NCBI RefSeq assembly: GCF_000017685.1
Contig: NC_010843.1
Location: forward strand, 213,656-277,655
Length of the DNA: 64,000 nt
Source: Leptospira biflexa serovar Patoc strain 'Patoc 1 (Paris)'
Lineage (GTDB): Bacteria; Spirochaetota; Leptospiria; Leptospirales; Leptospiraceae
Direction: 5' to 3'
Below the pieces are notes generated by a model. The model made no database searches and had not been told where the DNA came from. It saw only the letters and a program-made list of their open reading frames with translations. The position numbers were made by a program, and so were the translations under genes. This document shows positions 8,619-16,639 of this stretch, in pieces; within the stretch, counting starts at the first letter, position 1; each line of letters begins with the position of its first letter.

Positions 8619-8847
8619 TCAGTTTGTTTCATCTATGTCACAAGACATATTTCTTATATCCCAAGTGAAATCATTTTCATGTAATACTATTTCAATTCGA
8701 ATGTACAAATTATCTTCTACTTTATACCAATATTCAGCCCCATATTCTTGTAGATTCAAAGTAGTTGGCTCTTTCAAAGTTTGAATCTACAGAAGAAACG
8801 CAACAAATAGAAAGGAAAACAAAGATATAAAACTTGACTAACATCAT
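8619..8847 (-). pseudogene. Small lipoprotein (putative immunity) gene with a frameshift
   Basis: The ATG at 8847 overlaps the stop of the preceding fragment as TAATG, a translational-coupling arrangement. The first frame gives a lipoprotein signal (MMLVKFYIFVFLSICC, then VSSVDS) and then runs into a stop. The other frame continues sensibly from TLKEPTTLNLQEYGAEYWYK to FTWDIRNMSCDIDETN and a TGA at 8619-8621. The frame change falls by an 11-bp inverted repeat (GTAGATTCAAA at 8750-8760, its complement at 8780-8790). The restored protein would be about 75 residues. By position after a toxin-like C-terminus it may be an immunity lipoprotein; that role is inference. Confidence 0.6.
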
Positions 8848-9053
8848 TACTTCTTGAACTGAAAGTGTAAGTGTGTTCCGTGTCCTTTTGACTGCGATTT
8901 ACCTCTATCAGTTCTAACTGTCACTCCGTTTATAGGGTTGTTTTTGAAATATTCAATGACTTTCGTATCATTAAATGTGACCTCGAGTTCATTGCCTTGT
9001 GGTATATATTGACTAGCCAATTTTATCAATTCAATTGTAGGGTAATAGACAAA
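8847..9053 (-). pseudogene. Orphan C-terminal fragment of a metallopeptidase-like toxin (HxH motif)
   Basis: The frame opens right after a stop at 9054-9056 and has no proper start (a TTG at 9029 is the only candidate). It encodes about 68 residues ending KSQSKGHGTHLHFQFKK. GHGTHLHF is a metal-binding HxH pattern seen at the C-terminus of M23/M15-type peptidoglycan peptidases and of some secreted polymorphic toxins. It is too short to be a whole enzyme domain, so I read it as a truncated toxin tip left after recombination. It sits 17 bp after one lipoprotein gene and is coupled to the next small lipoprotein gene. Confidence 0.55.
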
Positions 9054-9070
9054 TCACCCGCCCCCCTCTC

Positions 9071-9838
9071 CTACTTCCCAGCCTTTACCTGCGACGCCAA
9101 ACCATCTGTCAAAAGATCCAATTCTTCTATCGAAAATCCACGCAACTGTTCATCTTTTAATCCAATCTTTGGATCTTTGACTGCCACCTTGAGGGCTTTT
9201 TTAACATTTGATAGATACTTTTCAGGAAAAGTATTGTCAGCTTCAATATAACCGAGGAAACTTGCGCCAAGATCATCTTCGACATTGACGAGTGCTCTGT
9301 CCTTAATGGTAACTATTGCCCATGATATGGGAGAACTGCCATAAGCTTGAGATGAATTTTTAAAGTAGAATTTACACTTTATTAGAACATCAGAATAATT
9401 AGAGCATTTAACATAGTTTATTAACCCTTCTGAATTGCTTCCCGCAGTGTCGAAGCTAGAATACGTTTGAATACGATACTTAAATTGTCCTTTGTCCGAC
9501 CCAACTTCGAAATAAATTGTTGTTGAATTATCGTAACCCATGATTTGACTAGCCTCTATTCCTTTAATAAAGATAAGAGCATCTTCCTTCCTTCCGAAAT
9601 AAAAATCGAAATCATCTAATATTCGTTTTGTTTCAATACTGTGCATATTGTCGAAATCCTCTTTCGAATTCCCAATTATGCTCCCTTCGCTAATTAAAAC
9701 ATCTGCTCTAATTTTAGCATAATTGATTTTTGCTTTTTTTGAGTTCGTTTCTTCTGCATTAGCATTAGGTAAAGAATCTTCTTTTTTACAGTTGTATAAA
9801 AACAAAAAGATTAATGTCATATACAGAATTTGCTTCAT
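9071..9838 (-). CDS. Lipoprotein of unknown function coupled to a toxin-like fragment (putative immunity protein)
   Basis: This is a 255-residue protein with a clear lipoprotein signal (MKQILYMTLIFLFLYNC, lipidation at Cys17) followed by KKEDSLPNANAEETN. I recognise no domain; the body is mixed alpha/beta with FDFYFGRKEDALIFIKGIEA and YFEVGSDKGQFKYRIQTY segments. Its ATG overlaps the TGA of the upstream fragment by four bases (ATGA), which implies coupled translation and a functional pairing with that protein. A periplasmic lipoprotein next to a peptidoglycan-peptidase-like tip fits an immunity role, but this is inferred from context only. Confidence 0.75.
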   Translation of the reverse strand: MKQILYMTLIFLFLYNCKKEDSLPNANAEETNSKKAKINYAKIRADVLISEGSIIGNSKEDFDNMHSIETKRILDDFDFYFGRKEDALIFIKGIEASQIMGYDNSTTIYFEVGSDKGQFKYRIQTYSSFDTAGSNSEGLINYVKCSNYSDVLIKCKFYFKNSSQAYGSSPISWAIVTIKDRALVNVEDDLGASFLGYIEADNTFPEKYLSNVKKALKVAVKDPKIGLKDEQLRGFSIEELDLLTDGLASQVKAGK

Positions 9839-10127
9839 TTAATTAGTCCTAATTTTTTTAAAAGTGGTATATCTTCTGGAGTCGGAACTCTAGGCTTAAA
9901 TATGTCATTGCCCTTCGCATCATCTCCAGCATAAAAACTAAACTCAACGTGAGTATGATCACCTGGATTACCAATCGACCGACCACTGTTAGTTGAGATC
10001 GATATTGCAAATTCCATTTGTATGATGTGGTGCAACTTTCCTGACTTTTCAGATGCCAGAAAACCAAGGACCAGGCGAACCAATACATCCAGATTTCTGG
10101 AGGAATCATTTCAAATGAAACATTCAA
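9835..10127 (-). pseudogene. Orphan C-terminal fragment of an M23-like peptidase/toxin, frame-disrupted
   Basis: One frame gives a tail with GRSIGNPGDHTHVEFSFYAGDD, resembling the last strands and HxH metal site of M23 LytM-type endopeptidases. An adjoining frame gives a segment ending in WHLKS that looks like the YAHLKS strand lying just before it in that fold. The two parts need a frameshift near 10040 to join. There is no start codon of quality (TTG at 10083) and the upstream part of the domain is missing because the divergent SH3 gene begins there. It is a relic of a larger toxin or peptidase whose coupled lipoprotein is still intact. Confidence 0.55.
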
Positions 10128-10891
10128 ATCAGGTCCACCTTCTCTTCATAATGATGCTCATTTTCTTTCTACAAACTCAATCATTACTTGCAATAGACTT
10201 GTATGTCAATGCCGTAGGCGGACTCCGAATGAGAATCGCAGCAGACCCATCTGCAAAAATTATGATGACCATCCCTGATGGTGAAAAAGTCTCCGTTTTG
10301 GAGTCGAAAGGCCAATACCCAGAAATCGTCGCTGGTCGGGAAGGGAATTGGACAAAGGTTTCGTATCAGTCTAAGGAAGGATGGGTCTTCAGTGGTTTTT
10401 TGTCTTCATCAATGGGTGCATGTATTTCCGACTCACAAATGATGGAAATGGAATCTGTCTTCAATTTACCTAAATTGGCTGATAGTGGAGATTTTTATGG
10501 AGGTACCATTTTATTTAGACCTGATGGCACAGCGAAGATGGAAGCAAGTGGTCTTCGAGTGGGACTTACATTAGAAATGACTTGGGTAACGATCAAAAAT
10601 GGAATCCAATTACAAGGAACTTGGGGGATCAGCGATGACACATTACGGCAAGAATGTTCCTTCGGATGCCAAGGGACGGATGATCCAAATTGTCATAAAG
10701 ATTGCATCAAATCAACATCTAATAAAGGTTACTCGGGAATTCTCACATACCTACTGACCGGACCTGATAAAGGAAAACGAACTCTTTCAAATCCTACTTA
10801 TAAAACACTCACAGGTCCAAAACAAACTCATCTAGATTTTAGAGCAACGATGGTAAGTGGCGCAGAAGATTGTATTCGGGAAAAAAAGTAA
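10115..10891 (+). CDS. Exported SH3-domain protein
   Basis: The start is the ATG at 10115, preceded by GGAGGA at about ten bases; the longer open frame back to 10022 only covers the decayed minus-strand fragment. A signal peptide (QVHLLFIMMLIFFLQTQSLLA) is followed by an SH3b-like domain at residues 27-90 (YVNAVGGLRMRIAADPSAKIMMTIPDGEKVSVLE, then WTKVSYQSKEGWVFSGFL). The rest is a Leptospira-style C-terminal domain with several cysteines (CSFGCQGTDDPNCHKDC) that would be oxidised in the periplasm. SH3b domains often bind cell-wall peptides. The next gene is 30 bp downstream on the same strand, so co-transcription is likely. Confidence 0.8.
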   Translation: MKHSNQVHLLFIMMLIFFLQTQSLLAIDLYVNAVGGLRMRIAADPSAKIMMTIPDGEKVSVLESKGQYPEIVAGREGNWTKVSYQSKEGWVFSGFLSSSMGACISDSQMMEMESVFNLPKLADSGDFYGGTILFRPDGTAKMEASGLRVGLTLEMTWVTIKNGIQLQGTWGISDDTLRQECSFGCQGTDDPNCHKDCIKSTSNKGYSGILTYLLTGPDKGKRTLSNPTYKTLTGPKQTHLDFRATMVSGAEDCIREKK

Positions 10892-10921
10892 ATTCAAATC
10901 CTTAATCTTTTTTCATATCAA

Positions 10922-12064
10922 ATGAGAATTGTTTATCTCTTGTATCTATTGATTTTTATAGGAAACATTTCATGTAATCAGATAAATTTAGGATCACCAT
11001 TAGAAATCTCACAAGCGGGTGTCGACACAATCAATACTGAATTTTACAAACGAAAGAAGGTAGACCTACTCTCAGTAAAATCTTGTGAAGGATGCCATGA
11101 AGAAGAAACTAAAGAATGGAAGGCATCTGGTCATGGGCGGTCTTGGAATAACCCAGTTTTCAAACATGCGCTCCAAAAAGAACCTGCTAGGTGGTGTGTG
11201 AACTGCCATGCTCCGTTAGATAAACAAAAGTTAGCTTCCATTGACTCAATTTTTCCTCTGCCAGGAGGTGGGGTCAATTTAGATTCTGAATCACAATTGA
11301 CATCCGAAGGCATCAATTGTGCTGTATGCCATGTAAGAGATGGAAAAATTTATTCTGCCAAAAAACCAACTCCCTCATCGATTAGACTCAGTATCCATCC
11401 AATCGAAGTTGATGAGAATTTGGGAAAAACAGAGTTTTGTGCATCCTGTCATGAATTTCCATTTCCCATTCACGAAAAAAACATAAACCAACAAACGATC
11501 AAGTTTCATAAAACTATGATGCAAAGCACAGTTTCCGAATTTCGGAATTCGATTTCTTTAGGTGAAAATTCAAATTGCCAATCTTGCCATTTTCGAAATG
11601 GAACAACACAATCATCGTTTCACGGATCTTTGTCCTTTCACACGGATTTGTATCCAATACAGTTATCAATCCAAAAGAAAGATCAGGCATTCATCGTAAG
11701 TTTAAAAATCAAAAATGTTGGCCACGTCTGGCCAACAGGAGATTACTTTCGTCAAATCCGAATTCGAATCCTTAGAGAAGATGGGAGGGAACGTATATTT
11801 ATACATTCACGAACTCCCACATCATTAACAGAACCAAAATGGGGAAATGACTATCGATTACATCCAAAACAATCTGTGATACAAGTAGAATACAATGTGG
11901 GAGATTCGAAACCCAAATATTGTGCCATAGAAATGCACAAACAAGGTGGGATCCAAAATCTAATCATGAAAGAAGTTGGGAAAAAAACATACGAGTCAAC
12001 ATTCATCCGTAACATCTATGAAGGTGCATGTGCGACCGTGAATGAACCTTTGGACAAAAAATGA
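10922..12064 (+). CDS. Multihaem c-type cytochrome lipoprotein (five CxxCH)
   Basis: The 380-residue protein starts with a lipoprotein-type signal (MRIVYLLYLLIFIGNISC, Cys18). Five haem-binding CxxCH motifs are visible: CEGCH (55-59), CVNCH (92-96), CAVCH (133-137), CASCH (173-177) and CQSCH (219-223). Together with distal His residues this matches the cytochrome c554/c-prime type fold of multihaem proteins. The C-terminal 150 residues carry no haem sites and look like a beta-rich domain (IQLSIQKKDQAFIVSLKIKNVGHVWPTGDYFRQIRIRI). It is a likely periplasmic electron carrier anchored to a membrane. No dedicated reductase or haem ligation genes lie nearby, so its redox partner is unknown. Confidence 0.88.
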   Translation: MRIVYLLYLLIFIGNISCNQINLGSPLEISQAGVDTINTEFYKRKKVDLLSVKSCEGCHEEETKEWKASGHGRSWNNPVFKHALQKEPARWCVNCHAPLDKQKLASIDSIFPLPGGGVNLDSESQLTSEGINCAVCHVRDGKIYSAKKPTPSSIRLSIHPIEVDENLGKTEFCASCHEFPFPIHEKNINQQTIKFHKTMMQSTVSEFRNSISLGENSNCQSCHFRNGTTQSSFHGSLSFHTDLYPIQLSIQKKDQAFIVSLKIKNVGHVWPTGDYFRQIRIRILREDGRERIFIHSRTPTSLTEPKWGNDYRLHPKQSVIQVEYNVGDSKPKYCAIEMHKQGGIQNLIMKEVGKKTYESTFIRNIYEGACATVNEPLDKK

Positions 12065-12136
12065 TATCGATCATCGTAGTTCCTAAATGCAGTCTAGAGA
12101 AACCATACATTTCTATTCTTATCTAAAAACCAATCT

Positions 12137-12538
12137 TCATTCCACAACCAATCCTTCAATGACGATGGTCCGACGAGAATACAAGGCTCGATTGGAAACA
12201 AACAAGACTTGGGCCAAAGTTGTCAGTGTCCGAATCACAGAATCCGCAACATTTTCTTTAGAATAGATCCTCAGGTTTACAATTTTTTTCGCGCTGGGGA
12301 GTTCGGCACGGAAAACATCATCCAATTCTAAGGTGTCGATGGCTTGTGTATCAAATAAATACCAAGAAAGTTTGACTTCAATTTGGAATGGCCGATAGTT
12401 TTCGTTCGGTTCTAGTTCATTCGAAAAACTGACTGGAATCTTTGTATCACCTAACTCATATTTATAGGTAGCACAATTTGTAAATCCGATCGATAATAAA
12501 AAGAACAAAAGGAAGGAGACTAAAACATTGTTTTTCAT
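12137..12538 (-). CDS. Hypothetical lipoprotein
   Basis: A 133-residue product with a signal ending in a lipobox-like GFTNC (about residue 22) followed by ATYKYELGDTKIPVSF. I do not recognise the body, which is predicted beta-rich (FQIEVKLSWYLFDTQ). The start codon overlaps the stop of the upstream gene by four bases, so the two small lipoproteins are probably translated together. It ends the minus-strand series that starts with the exported protein at 14.6 kb. Confidence 0.7.
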   Translation of the reverse strand: MKNNVLVSFLLFFLLSIGFTNCATYKYELGDTKIPVSFSNELEPNENYRPFQIEVKLSWYLFDTQAIDTLELDDVFRAELPSAKKIVNLRIYSKENVADSVIRTLTTLAQVLFVSNRALYSRRTIVIEGLVVE

Positions 12539-12930
12539 CGATTGTTTCCTTTATTTTGTGAATATAAATTACCCCGAATATGAACTGTATAAGGCCTTAC
12601 GATTCCAAATGTAATCATATCATAAACCCCATCCATAAATTCATATTCTTCTGTAATTTTTAAGTCCCCAATATGCGTATTGGGATACTTGAGATAATAT
12701 TCCGATAGAAATTCATCCAAACTCTGGTCACGAACATTGGACAATCCCCAAAACAAATACACTCTCGTGTAGGAAAAATTGAAGGATTGGATTTTTTGGT
12801 ACCCTTCTTCCACTGTATACCCATTCAATCGGACTTTTTGTTTCCCCCAAGTTTGGTAATACGATGTATTGGCACATTGAAAGAGAAAGAATAGAAGACA
12901 AAAAAGTAATTTATGTTTCATAGATTTCAC
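12535..12930 (-). CDS. Hypothetical small lipoprotein (Bor-like layout)
   Basis: 131 residues with a lipoprotein signal (HKLLFCLLFFLFQC) followed by ANTSYYQTW. The C-terminal part, DGVYDMITFGIVRPYTVHIRG, recalls the ending of small Bor/TRL-type outer-membrane lipoproteins, but the similarity is by eye only. The start could be the ATG at 12930 or the second Met three codons on. It overlaps the gene before it by about 20 bp and the one after it by four, consistent with an operon. Confidence 0.68.
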   Translation of the reverse strand: MKSMKHKLLFCLLFFLFQCANTSYYQTWGKQKVRLNGYTVEEGYQKIQSFNFSYTRVYLFWGLSNVRDQSLDEFLSEYYLKYPNTHIGDLKITEEYEFMDGVYDMITFGIVRPYTVHIRGNLYSQNKGNNR

Positions 12931-13222
12931 AAATATACATCATCATACTGAATTGTAGATTGAGGTCAAGTTTTTGGCAAAGCTCAAGTTCAGAAGAATT
13001 CAAAGATGCATATTGAAAAGTGGTACACAAACCTTTTGGCTTCGCCCTAGTTCCTTTTTTATAAATCGCTAAAAAAGCATTTAGATGGTCTGCTATCACT
13101 ATGCATTCCTCCTCTAATTCTTTAGCAAGAACTACTAATTCAGAAAGATCATAGAAATGAAATGCAAAGTCAGGAATCCAATCATATAGAATACTTTTTT
13201 TGAGAAAGGAATTCGAATTCAT
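12911..13222 (-). CDS. Hypothetical protein
   Basis: I choose the ATG at 13222 (MNSNSFLKK); the frame is open 12 codons further up but without a ribosome site. The roughly 103-residue protein has no signal peptide and no domain I know. It has a helix-like YDLSELVVLAKELEEECIVIADHLNAFLAIYKKG core. It lies 16 bp after the ZIP transporter stop and overlaps the next lipoprotein gene, so it is part of the same transcription unit. Confidence 0.55.
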   Translation of the reverse strand: MNSNSFLKKSILYDWIPDFAFHFYDLSELVVLAKELEEECIVIADHLNAFLAIYKKGTRAKPKGLCTTFQYASLNSSELELCQKLDLNLQFSMMMYICEIYET

Positions 13223-13238
13223 TTTACTTTTAAAAAAT

Positions 13239-14051
13239 TCACCCAAGCCCCACGTCAAGTGCCATCATGAGCACAAATCCAAACATCGCCCCAAGAGTTG
13301 CCATCTCCGTTTCCTTTCCCGTATGGGATTCCGGAATGAGTTCTTCGACAACCACAAAGATCATGGCTCCTGCCGCAAACGACAGTGCAAAGGGAAGGAT
13401 ACTCTCTACATAAAACACAAGGGCCGCACCGAGAAGCCCACCAATCGGCTCCACAAACCCTGAAAGTTGTCCATACCAAAAACTTTTTTTGGCAGTAAAA
13501 CCTTCTCGTAAGAGTGGAATGGAAACAGCAGCTCCTTCTGGGATATTTTGAATCCCAATTCCAAAGGCAACGACCATTGCCGCCATCAAAGCCTCGTAAG
13601 TAAACCCTTCACCTAAGGCACCAAAGGCGACACCCACAGCAAGGCCCTCAGGGATATTGTGTAAGGTGATGGCAAGGATGAGTAACAAACTCCTTTGGAA
13701 AGAAGACTTCCCTCCTTCCAAACGGTTTTCTTCTAATCCCACATGTAAGTGTGGGAGGAGTTTGTGGAGAGCATACAAACTAAGGCCACCTGACAAAAAC
13801 CCAAAGCTCACGTGAAGCCATGCAGTCTGGCCTGCGTTTTCTGAAAGTGCTATCGAAGGCAGTAAAAGTGACCAAAAACTGGCAGCAATCATGATGCCCG
13901 AAGCAAACCCAAGCATCGCATTGAATACAGGCCTTGGAACCGTACGAAAGAAAAAAACAAACCCAGCGCCAAAGGCTGTACAAAACCAAGTGAATCCAGT
14001 GGCAAGGAGGGCCAAAACCACTGGGTGGAGAGATAGCAGGTCAACAAACAT
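13239..14051 (-). CDS. ZIP-family divalent metal transporter (ZupT/GufA type)
   Basis: A 270-residue integral membrane protein with about eight transmembrane segments. The two ZIP metal-site helices are intact: LAITLHNIPEGLAVGVAFG (near residues 131-149) and FGIGIQNIPEGAAVSIPL (near 163-180), the HNIPEG/QNIPEG pair that binds Zn or Fe in transit. A cytosolic loop with HLHVGLEENRLEGG precedes them, short compared with eukaryotic ZIPs. The protein is predicted to import Zn2+, Fe2+ or other divalent metals into the cytosol. Its ATG follows the TAG of the upstream gene directly (TAGATG), so the pair is translationally coupled. Confidence 0.92.
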   Translation of the reverse strand: MFVDLLSLHPVVLALLATGFTWFCTAFGAGFVFFFRTVPRPVFNAMLGFASGIMIAASFWSLLLPSIALSENAGQTAWLHVSFGFLSGGLSLYALHKLLPHLHVGLEENRLEGGKSSFQRSLLLILAITLHNIPEGLAVGVAFGALGEGFTYEALMAAMVVAFGIGIQNIPEGAAVSIPLLREGFTAKKSFWYGQLSGFVEPIGGLLGAALVFYVESILPFALSFAAGAMIFVVVEELIPESHTGKETEMATLGAMFGFVLMMALDVGLG

Positions 14052-14636
14052 CTATTTGGCGGGCATCATCCCTACAAATAAGGAACTCATTTCTTTGGCG
14101 CGCCATAATCCATCTACATCTTTTTCCACACTCACAGGTCGGTAACTGGAAGCACCTTTTGTCGCCACGAAGAGTTTGAGTTTGCCTGTCGTTTCGTCCC
14201 CAGAATAGGGGTTGGTGTAAGTTTCCACCGTGAGAGGGAGAGTCGGCGAATATCCGTTAGATGGCTCTGCCCCTTTCCAATACCCGTTTGCCAACATTTT
14301 GTATTTGTCTAGTTGGCCCAGTAAATACGCATCGCTCCCTCCTAAATCCACACCATCCACAGCCGTAGGTTTATTTGACTTTTGTCTGTTTTTAGAGAGG
14401 ACAGAGAGAACGACTGCTTTCCTTCCTAACTCTGGATTTTTGCCATACATAGACATGGCAAGTACGAGGATGGCAGCTGCACCCTCAGGTGTAGTGGCTG
14501 TCGCCGCTTGGATGGTTTTGAATTCTTCGATGGTGGTGGGTTCCCCAAAAAAACTGACAGGTTTACGTTCTGTCAAATTTTGCGCCACAAGGGATACGGT
14601 AAACGAGACAAGGAGTAAAGATACGATTCGTTTCAT
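14052..14636 (-). CDS. Exported Leptospira-type hypothetical protein (possibly DUF6935)
   Basis: The start is the ATG at 14636, which gives a signal peptide (MKRIVSLLLVSFTVSLVAQ). The 194-residue product contains TPEGAAAILVLAMSMYGKNPELGRKAVVLSV, a conserved-looking LGGSDAYLLGQLDKY and a C-terminal VEKDVDGLWRAKEMSSLFVG. From memory this resembles the DUF6935 family common in spirochaetes, but I cannot verify that. Function is unknown. It is the first gene of the unit with the ZIP transporter. Confidence 0.7.
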   Translation of the reverse strand: MKRIVSLLLVSFTVSLVAQNLTERKPVSFFGEPTTIEEFKTIQAATATTPEGAAAILVLAMSMYGKNPELGRKAVVLSVLSKNRQKSNKPTAVDGVDLGGSDAYLLGQLDKYKMLANGYWKGAEPSNGYSPTLPLTVETYTNPYSGDETTGKLKLFVATKGASSYRPVSVEKDVDGLWRAKEMSSLFVGMMPAK

Positions 14637-14726
14637 GGGCAAAAATCCTAATGGTCTTTGGTCCAGTGGCAATCCTTTTTCTAAATTTTTTCTTTACCAA
14701 ATTGCGATTGGGATTACGATTCTGGT

Positions 14727-15122
14727 ATGAAAAAAATTTTGACTTTGGTTTTATTCCTTCTCCCTTTGATCATCACCTCACAAACATTAAAGGATGCGAA
14801 AGAATTCCAAGCCCTTTCTAAAAAAATGTGTGCTAAGACTTCCGAATGTATGAAAGAGAAATTAAAAGACCTCCCTCCGGAACAACGTAAGATGGTGGAA
14901 TCACAATTTGTGAATGGGAATGTCTGTGAATCCCGTTACAAACAGTATGTTGTTGATGGACAAAAACCTAGTGCCAGCGACAAACCAAGCAAAAAACTCA
15001 CGAAACAAGACATCGAAGACATGAAACAATGCGCCAAAGAAATGGCCGCCTTTTCTTGTGCTGATTTAGAAGAAGGGAAAGTGCCTTCTGCTTGCGAAAA
15101 ATTCCAATCCGAAGAAGAATAA
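14727..15122 (+). CDS. Small exported cysteine-containing protein
   Basis: 131 residues with a signal peptide (KKILTLVLFLLPLIITSQT). The mature part has about six cysteines spaced as MCAKTSEC, NVCES, KQCAKEM, FSCADL and SACEKF in a helix-rich, charged protein, which suggests disulfide-linked helices in the periplasm. I recognise no family. It is transcribed away from the gene at 14.6 kb, from a shared intergenic region of 90 bp, and ends at a complex inverted repeat. Confidence 0.75.
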   Translation: MKKILTLVLFLLPLIITSQTLKDAKEFQALSKKMCAKTSECMKEKLKDLPPEQRKMVESQFVNGNVCESRYKQYVVDGQKPSASDKPSKKLTKQDIEDMKQCAKEMAAFSCADLEEGKVPSACEKFQSEEE

Positions 15123-15141
15123 AAAAACAAAATCCCTTCCC

Positions 15142-15202
15142 GAATGGGATCATCGAGTTGTCATGGGATCCCATTCCGATGACAACGTTCGGAATCCCAT
15201 TC
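15142..15202. terminator. Nested inverted repeat between convergent genes
   Basis: GAATGGGAT (15142-15150) pairs with ATCCCATTC (15194-15202). Inside, GTTGTCAT (15157-15164) pairs with ATGACAAC (15179-15186), and inside that lies the 12-bp palindrome ATGGGATCCCAT (15163-15174). The position between the ends of convergent genes suits a bidirectional terminator, though no clear U-tract is present. Confidence 0.6.
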
Positions 15203-15295
15203 CTGTGATGACTTCCCCTTTCGATCCACCCATACAAAACATCCGAACAGGTGGAAAAGTTTAGCAGTTAAGATTTACGATCGAACCAATCGTCT

Positions 15296-16267
15296 TTACA
15301 ATTCCATCCAATACGGACTCACTTCTGCTAAAGTGTTTTTTCTAAAAAGTTTTAATGCCAATCGGTCCAATCCAATTGAAATCCCCGAACAATTTGGAAA
15401 TCCATTCCCTAAGGCGGTGAGAAAATCTTCATCGATGGGGAACACTTCTTTCCCTAGTTTTTCGCGTAATGCCTGTTCGTCTGTAAATCGTTCCCGTTGT
15501 TCGTTTGTATCCTTCAGTTCATAAAAGGCATTGGCAAGCTCCAAACCGTCCCAATAGATTTCAAACCGTTTGGCAACACCATCCTCAATTCTTGCAAGGG
15601 CGGCACATTCTGGTGGATAATCATACAAAAATACAATCCCTTCCCCTAATTTTGGTTCGATGCAATTGAGAAACACCAAAAAGAACAAATCTTCATACTG
15701 CCAGTTCTGTAATTGTTCATTTGTTTCCGCAGTTAATTTGAGTTTGGTGATGGTCTGAATTAAATTTTCCCTTTCAAACCCATGCCCAAGATGAATCAGG
15801 AATACTTCCTGTACACGGAAATGACGAATCCATCCTGGTTTGGAAAGTTGGTTGTGGAGTGTCGGTTCTCCAACCGTGAAAATAAGTTCCCGTAGGAATT
15901 TTTCAATGAAATGACGGAGAACCACATCATCCATCCCTTCTGCATAGAGTTCCAACATGAGAAACTCTTTGGTATGAAAGGGACTTCCCACCTCTCCTGA
16001 CCTGTAAGTATGGGCAATCTCAAAGATATGAGATAGGCCCATTGCCATCAATTGTTTTAAACTGTATTCAGGAGATGTGATGAGATATCCCTTTTCACGC
16101 CCAGAGGGAGAGCGCACTTCGAAGGGATCCAAATACGGTTCCATTCCGACGATGGGTTTCAGCGTGGGTGTATCCACTTCCAAAAATTCATTCCGAGTCA
16201 AAATCTCTCTTACGGACTGTAAAAGTTTCGATCGAAAAATGAGTGTATCTTTTGGTAAAACCTGCAA
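15296..16267 (-). CDS. epmA: EF-P-(R)-beta-lysine ligase (class II lysyl-tRNA synthetase-like)
   Basis: At 323 residues it lacks the anticodon-binding domain of LysRS and matches the length of EpmA/PoxA/GenX. The class II core is present: VDTPTLKPIVGMEPYLDPFEV (motif 1 area), HIFEIAHTYRSGEVGSPFHTKEFLMLELYAEG (motif 2) and a C-terminal GISIGLDRLALKLF (motif 3 with the ATP-binding Arg). EpmA attaches beta-lysine to a conserved Lys of elongation factor P, which relieves ribosome stalling at polyproline. The partner genes epmB and efp are not in this window. It is cytosolic, with a possible start at the ATG at 16267, divergent from the next gene by 12 bp. Confidence 0.88.
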   Translation of the reverse strand: MQVLPKDTLIFRSKLLQSVREILTRNEFLEVDTPTLKPIVGMEPYLDPFEVRSPSGREKGYLITSPEYSLKQLMAMGLSHIFEIAHTYRSGEVGSPFHTKEFLMLELYAEGMDDVVLRHFIEKFLRELIFTVGEPTLHNQLSKPGWIRHFRVQEVFLIHLGHGFERENLIQTITKLKLTAETNEQLQNWQYEDLFFLVFLNCIEPKLGEGIVFLYDYPPECAALARIEDGVAKRFEIYWDGLELANAFYELKDTNEQRERFTDEQALREKLGKEVFPIDEDFLTALGNGFPNCSGISIGLDRLALKLFRKNTLAEVSPYWMEL

Positions 16268-16279
16268 AACTAACCTCCG

Positions 16280-16639
16280 ATGGCAAAAAAAACGAAATAC
16301 TTAACTGTAAGGGAAATCCAAAACGCCTATGAAATTGTCATCTCATCCAAAGAAGTCCATGCAGAAATGGAAGAAGAATTGGACTCGGTGATGCATATGT
16401 TATTTTTCCAAACCAGATCCCACATCCAAATGGACCTTTCCAATTTGCCCTATCTTCCCTTAACTCTCCTCACCAAACTTTTGAATATGGCACGTGACCT
16501 GCGGTTGAAAAAACGAGTGATGGTGTTAAATGGACTCACCCTTTCCGGCCACCACTACTTAAAACGTTTTGGACTCATTCGATTGGTATTCCCGAGTGAT
16601 TCCATCCTTAGAGAGTCTCATCGAGATCCCAGGGGATAA
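16280..16639 (+). CDS. STAS-like domain protein
   Basis: 119 residues. The pattern IQMDLSNLPYLPLTLLTKLLNMARDLRLKKRVMVLNGLTLSGHHYLKRFGLIRLVF matches the beta-alpha-beta layout of STAS/anti-sigma-antagonist folds, in which a DLS strand and helix precede a second strand and a glycine-rich turn. The usual phosphorylated Ser is not obvious, so the regulatory chemistry may be lost. Its last 32 bp overlap the end of the convergent DUF4279 gene. Function is unknown. Confidence 0.65.
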   Translation: MAKKTKYLTVREIQNAYEIVISSKEVHAEMEEELDSVMHMLFFQTRSHIQMDLSNLPYLPLTLLTKLLNMARDLRLKKRVMVLNGLTLSGHHYLKRFGLIRLVFPSDSILRESHRDPRG

